Source: an uncultured Bacillota bacterium
GTDB taxonomy: Bacteria > Bacillota > Clostridia > Christensenellales > UBA1242
DNA length: 15,472 nucleotides
Direction of reading: 5' to 3'
NCBI GenBank assembly: GCA_949282835.1
Contig: CASDQU010000059.1
Location: forward strand, 1-15,472
The notes beneath the pieces are model-generated. The model saw nothing but the letters and a program-made list of their open reading frames with translations. It searched no databases and had not been told where the DNA came from. The position numbers and the translations under genes are program-made. Positions 13,348 to 15,472 of this stretch are shown piece by piece. Positions within the stretch are counted from its first letter, which is position 1; every line of letters begins with the position of its first letter.

Positions 13348-13376
13348 AGTATAACACAAAAATTTACCTTTTGCAA
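13348..13376 (-). promoter_or_regulatory. tRNA-Arg promoter
   Basis: On the minus strand, TTGCAA (13376-13371), exactly 17 bases, then TATACT (13353-13348) with an upstream TG (TGTTATACT). The predicted start near 13341 gives a 5' leader of about 7 nt before the mature tRNA. Confidence 0.7.
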
Positions 13377-13494
13377 GTGATTTTATAGCTCAAATAGCTG
13401 AATTGATGTATATTTAAAAGGTGAGCTTGATAATTTATGAGAGTTTCTATTTCATCTTTTTAAATTAATTTTCAAAATCATCTAATATATATTG

Positions 13495-13523
13495 TTTACA
13501 ATAGATTGTTATTGTGTTAAAAT
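13495..13523 (+). promoter_or_regulatory. rnhB promoter, positioned for a leaderless mRNA
   Basis: TTTACA (13495-13500), a 17-base spacer and TAAAAT (13518-13523) with an extended TG (TGTTAAAAT). The ATG starts 7 bases after the -10, so transcription and translation would begin at the same base. No ribosome binding site is visible. The -35 sits in a small ATTGT/ACAAT dyad (13491-13502). Confidence 0.65.
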
Positions 13524-13529
13524 ATATTC

Positions 13530-14147
13530 ATGCTAGACTATGAAAACAAATTCGACAAAAATTTTATAATCGCTGGTGTTGATGAGGTGGGCAGAGGCAG
13601 TCTTGCTGGCCCTGTTGTTTGTGCGGCAGTAATTATGCCTTTAAATGAGCGGCTTGACGGTGTAAATGATAGCAAAAAATTATCGGTCAAAGAAAGAGAA
13701 AGATTAAGTCCTTTGATTTTAAAAAGTGCGCTAGCTTGCAGTATTGTTGAGCTTGACAATGTCACGATTGATAAAATAAATATTTTACAATCTACTCGCA
13801 TAGGCATGAAAGAGGCTGTTGAAAAATTAACTTTAAAGCCCAATATGGTACTAATTGATGCGGTGAAGATTGATATAGACATAGCACAAGAAAATATTAT
13901 CAAAGGGGATGAGAAAAGTTATAATATTGCCTGCGCTTCAATAATAGCCAAGGTTTATCGAGATGAACTTATGAAAAGACTCAGCGAAAAGTATCCTTTA
14001 TATGGTTTTGCAAAGAACAAAGGTTATGGTACAAGAGAGCATGTGGAAAGTTTGATAAAATATGGTGTTTGTCCTTTACATAGAAAGAGTTTTGTTGAAA
14101 AGATTATAAATAGAGGTCAATATCTAAAGAGGGCACAAACGGCTTAA
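13530..14147 (+). CDS. rnhB: Ribonuclease HII
   Basis: This cytoplasmic endonuclease cuts the RNA strand of RNA-DNA hybrids, notably single ribonucleotides in DNA. The 205-residue length is typical. AGVDEVGRGSLAGPVV (15-30) holds the first catalytic pair D18/E19; D110 (in VLIDAV) and D127 (in KGDEKS) complete the DEDD set, at the same spacing as in the Thermotoga enzyme. DSKKLS (47-52) and SIIAKVYRD (137-145) are further hallmarks. The ATG at 13530 has no ribosome binding site but a well-placed promoter, so a leaderless mRNA is expected. The helicase-like gene begins 35 bases downstream with no terminator, so the two are probably co-transcribed. Confidence 0.96.
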   Translation: MLDYENKFDKNFIIAGVDEVGRGSLAGPVVCAAVIMPLNERLDGVNDSKKLSVKERERLSPLILKSALACSIVELDNVTIDKINILQSTRIGMKEAVEKLTLKPNMVLIDAVKIDIDIAQENIIKGDEKSYNIACASIIAKVYRDELMKRLSEKYPLYGFAKNKGYGTREHVESLIKYGVCPLHRKSFVEKIINRGQYLKRAQTA

Positions 14148-14182
14148 TTTATTAAAAAATATTATTATTAAAAGGAATTATC

Positions 14183-15472
14183 ATGAAATCGGTTTACAAA
14201 TATTATAAAGAAAGATTAATTGAGATAAGCGGGAAAAATAGAAGTCTATATTCAAAAAATTTAAGCAAAAAATATGCTTATGATATTGGCAAAATAATTG
14301 GAGATGATAAGAAAGATTTTGATGAGTTTTTTAGCTTTCTGTGGAAAGGTAAAAGATTGGGTTATAGACTTATTAAAAAGGAAGCGAAAGAGAGGATTTG
14401 GAAAAACTTTAATCTAGAGAGTAAGATTAAGGCAGCTTTTATAGACACTACAAATTTAAGCACTGAAGAAAAACGCAATGAAAATTTGCGACGAGAGAGA
14501 TTGAGAAGAGAAGAAGGTAAAAAGATTATTTTATCTCAGGTAAAAGAGCTGAGAGCTTTAAAACGAGAAATCGAGGAGTTTGCCAAGGAAACGGGTAGAT
14601 ATGAGATGTTTATTGGCTATCCTTTTGTAACCGGTCAAATAAATCGTGATTTGGTCATCAAAGGTCCGCTGATTTTATTCCCAGTTGTGATTGATATTGA
14701 AGATGACAATAATGTTACCATAGAGGCCAAAAATGACGAGTTGGTGCAGTTCAATAAAGTGCTTTTACTTGCCTATGCAAAGGAGCACAAACTCAATTAT
14801 GAAGGGCTTATTATGGAGTTTGATAATCTTGTTGACTATAAACTTAAAAGCGTTGATGATGTAATAGATTATCTTTCTGCTTATGGCTTTAAATTTGAGA
14901 AAGATAAAAAATTTGATAATAAATTAATTTCTTTTGATAGTATTGGTGAGCCAACTCATAGAGATGACGAGCTTAGTGTTGTCAATGCTTGTGTAATAGG
15001 AAGATTTCCACTAGCAAATGCCATTTACAATGATTATTCAATTTTAGAGAAGAAAAAGCTTACAAATGATGCTATTGAGCAGCTTTTGCAAGGAAAAAAC
15101 ATTAAAAAAAATAAAAAAGTGCAAGAAGATATCTATACAATAAATGATTTAGATTATGCACAAGAGAGCGCTATTGAGAAAATAAATCAGTCGGGGAATA
15201 TGGTTATCTATGGTCCGCCTGGTACAGGCAAATCACAAACGATTGTCAATATTATTTCTGATGCCATTTGTAAGAATAAAAGAGTTTTAGTGGTTTCACA
15301 AAAGAAAGCTGCACTAGATGTTGTATTTAATAGACTTAAAAGCTTAAATTCAAAATGTATGTTCATAACTGATCCTGAGAAAAATAAAATTGCTTTTTAT
15401 GAAAGGGTCAACAAAACTCATCAAGCAGTAATGGAAAATTATCATCCGAACGAGAACATTGAAGATTTTAAG
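14183..15472 (+). CDS. N-terminal part of a large superfamily 1 helicase-like NTPase (3' truncated by window)
   Basis: The frame is open for 430 codons to the right edge without a stop. ATG 14183 follows AAAGGAA (14171-14177). Residues 1-130 are very rich in Lys/Glu/Arg and probably form a long helical or coiled region (for example SLYSKNLSKKYAYDIG and REEGKKIILSQVKELRALKR). Residues about 140-200 (GYPFVTGQ to IKGPLILFPVVID) look like an N-terminal accessory domain. The Walker A motif GPPGTGKS is at 344-351, preceded by YAQESAIEKIN (Q-motif-like) and followed by RVLVVSQKKAALDVVFNRL (motif Ia-like). This arrangement matches UPF1-like SF1 proteins of the AAA_11/DUF4011 type, often over 1000 residues with a nuclease-like C-terminus. 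The later motifs are outside the window, so helicase activity and any defence role remain open. Confidence 0.82.
   Translation, partial: MKSVYKYYKERLIEISGKNRSLYSKNLSKKYAYDIGKIIGDDKKDFDEFFSFLWKGKRLGYRLIKKEAKERIWKNFNLESKIKAAFIDTTNLSTEEKRNENLRRERLRREEGKKIILSQVKELRALKREIEEFAKETGRYEMFIGYPFVTGQINRDLVIKGPLILFPVVIDIEDDNNVTIEAKNDELVQFNKVLLLAYAKEHKLNYEGLIMEFDNLVDYKLKSVDDVIDYLSAYGFKFEKDKKFDNKLISFDSIGEPTHRDDELSVVNACVIGRFPLANAIYNDYSILEKKKLTNDAIEQLLQGKNIKKNKKVQEDIYTINDLDYAQESAIEKINQSGNMVIYGPPGTGKSQTIVNIISDAICKNKRVLVVSQKKAALDVVFNRLKSLNSKCMFITDPEKNKIAFYERVNKTHQAVMENYHPNENIEDFK

Noticed and set aside
13014..13376. A 120-codon minus-strand reading frame across the tRNA region
   Set aside because: It runs through tRNA-Arg, its promoter and the terminator hairpin, has no ribosome binding site and has the odd composition of translated structured RNA.
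13387..13427. AGCTCA/TGAGCT inverted repeat upstream of rnhB
   Set aside because: Six-base arms 29 bases apart are expected by chance in this composition.
13538..13903. A 121-codon minus-strand frame inside rnhB
   Set aside because: It is a shadow of rnhB, whose catalytic motifs are all intact on the + strand.

Overview
This is a strongly AT-rich (low G+C) bacterial chromosomal segment. Lipoprotein signal peptides with lipoboxes, InlB/Flg_new-type repeats in secreted proteins, GGAGG-type ribosome binding sites, sigma-A-like promoters (TTGACA/TATAAT, often with an extended -10 TG) and a MarR/flavodoxin operon suggest a Gram-positive-type (Bacillota/Clostridia-like) organism. UGA behaves as a stop codon and tryptophan is encoded by UGG in the genes I read. 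No species assignment is possible from the sequence alone.

Layout. The left edge (2-496) is the C-terminus of a secreted/surface protein with a Flg_new repeat. It is followed by a cardiolipin synthase (546-2000). Positions 2101-5115 hold a compact three-gene NHEJ operon on the + strand: ku, a PE-ligase LigD protein, and a separate LigD-type polymerase. The genes overlap by 11 and 4 bases, and the ku start lies inside a perfect 10-bp inverted repeat. A roughly 180-bp tract that is almost pure A/T, with three exact copies of a 15-mer, follows, and then a bidirectional terminator. On the minus strand come a small frameshifted gene (5301-5512) and a lipoprotein (5587-6702). A phosphatidylserine decarboxylase-family gene (6825-8000, +) is convergent with an M18 aminopeptidase (8056-9279, -). 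Next is a minus-strand marR - flavodoxin - alpha/beta hydrolase operon (9392-11308), with a palindromic candidate operator in its promoter. A TIM-barrel lipoprotein (11449-12285, +), an unknown protein (12488-12946, -), a highly structured noncoding stretch (about 13052-13240), tRNA-Arg(ACG) (13260-13334, -), RNase HII (13530-14147, +) and the N-terminal part of a large superfamily 1 helicase-like NTPase running off the right edge (14183-15472) complete the window.

How the genes fit together. Ku and the two LigD proteins form a complete bacterial end-joining set (end binding, nucleotide addition, 3'-end healing, ligation), with catalytic domains split over two polypeptides in the order PE-Lig then Pol. 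Cardiolipin synthase and the PSD-family enzyme point to phospholipid metabolism but are not adjacent. The MarR-led operon looks like a self-regulated redox/detoxification unit.

The most unusual general property is transcript economy. Three genes (6825, 11449, 13530) have a -10 box ending exactly 6 bases before the ATG and no Shine-Dalgarno sequence, so they are predicted to be leaderless. Several other genes have predicted leaders of only about 12-15 nt. At the 3' side, three genes have their stop codon inside the terminator hairpin. The most promising leads for new biology are the ku-start hairpin, the A7 frameshift in the small gene, the three-way-junction-like element beside tRNA-Arg, and the compact TIM-barrel lipoprotein.
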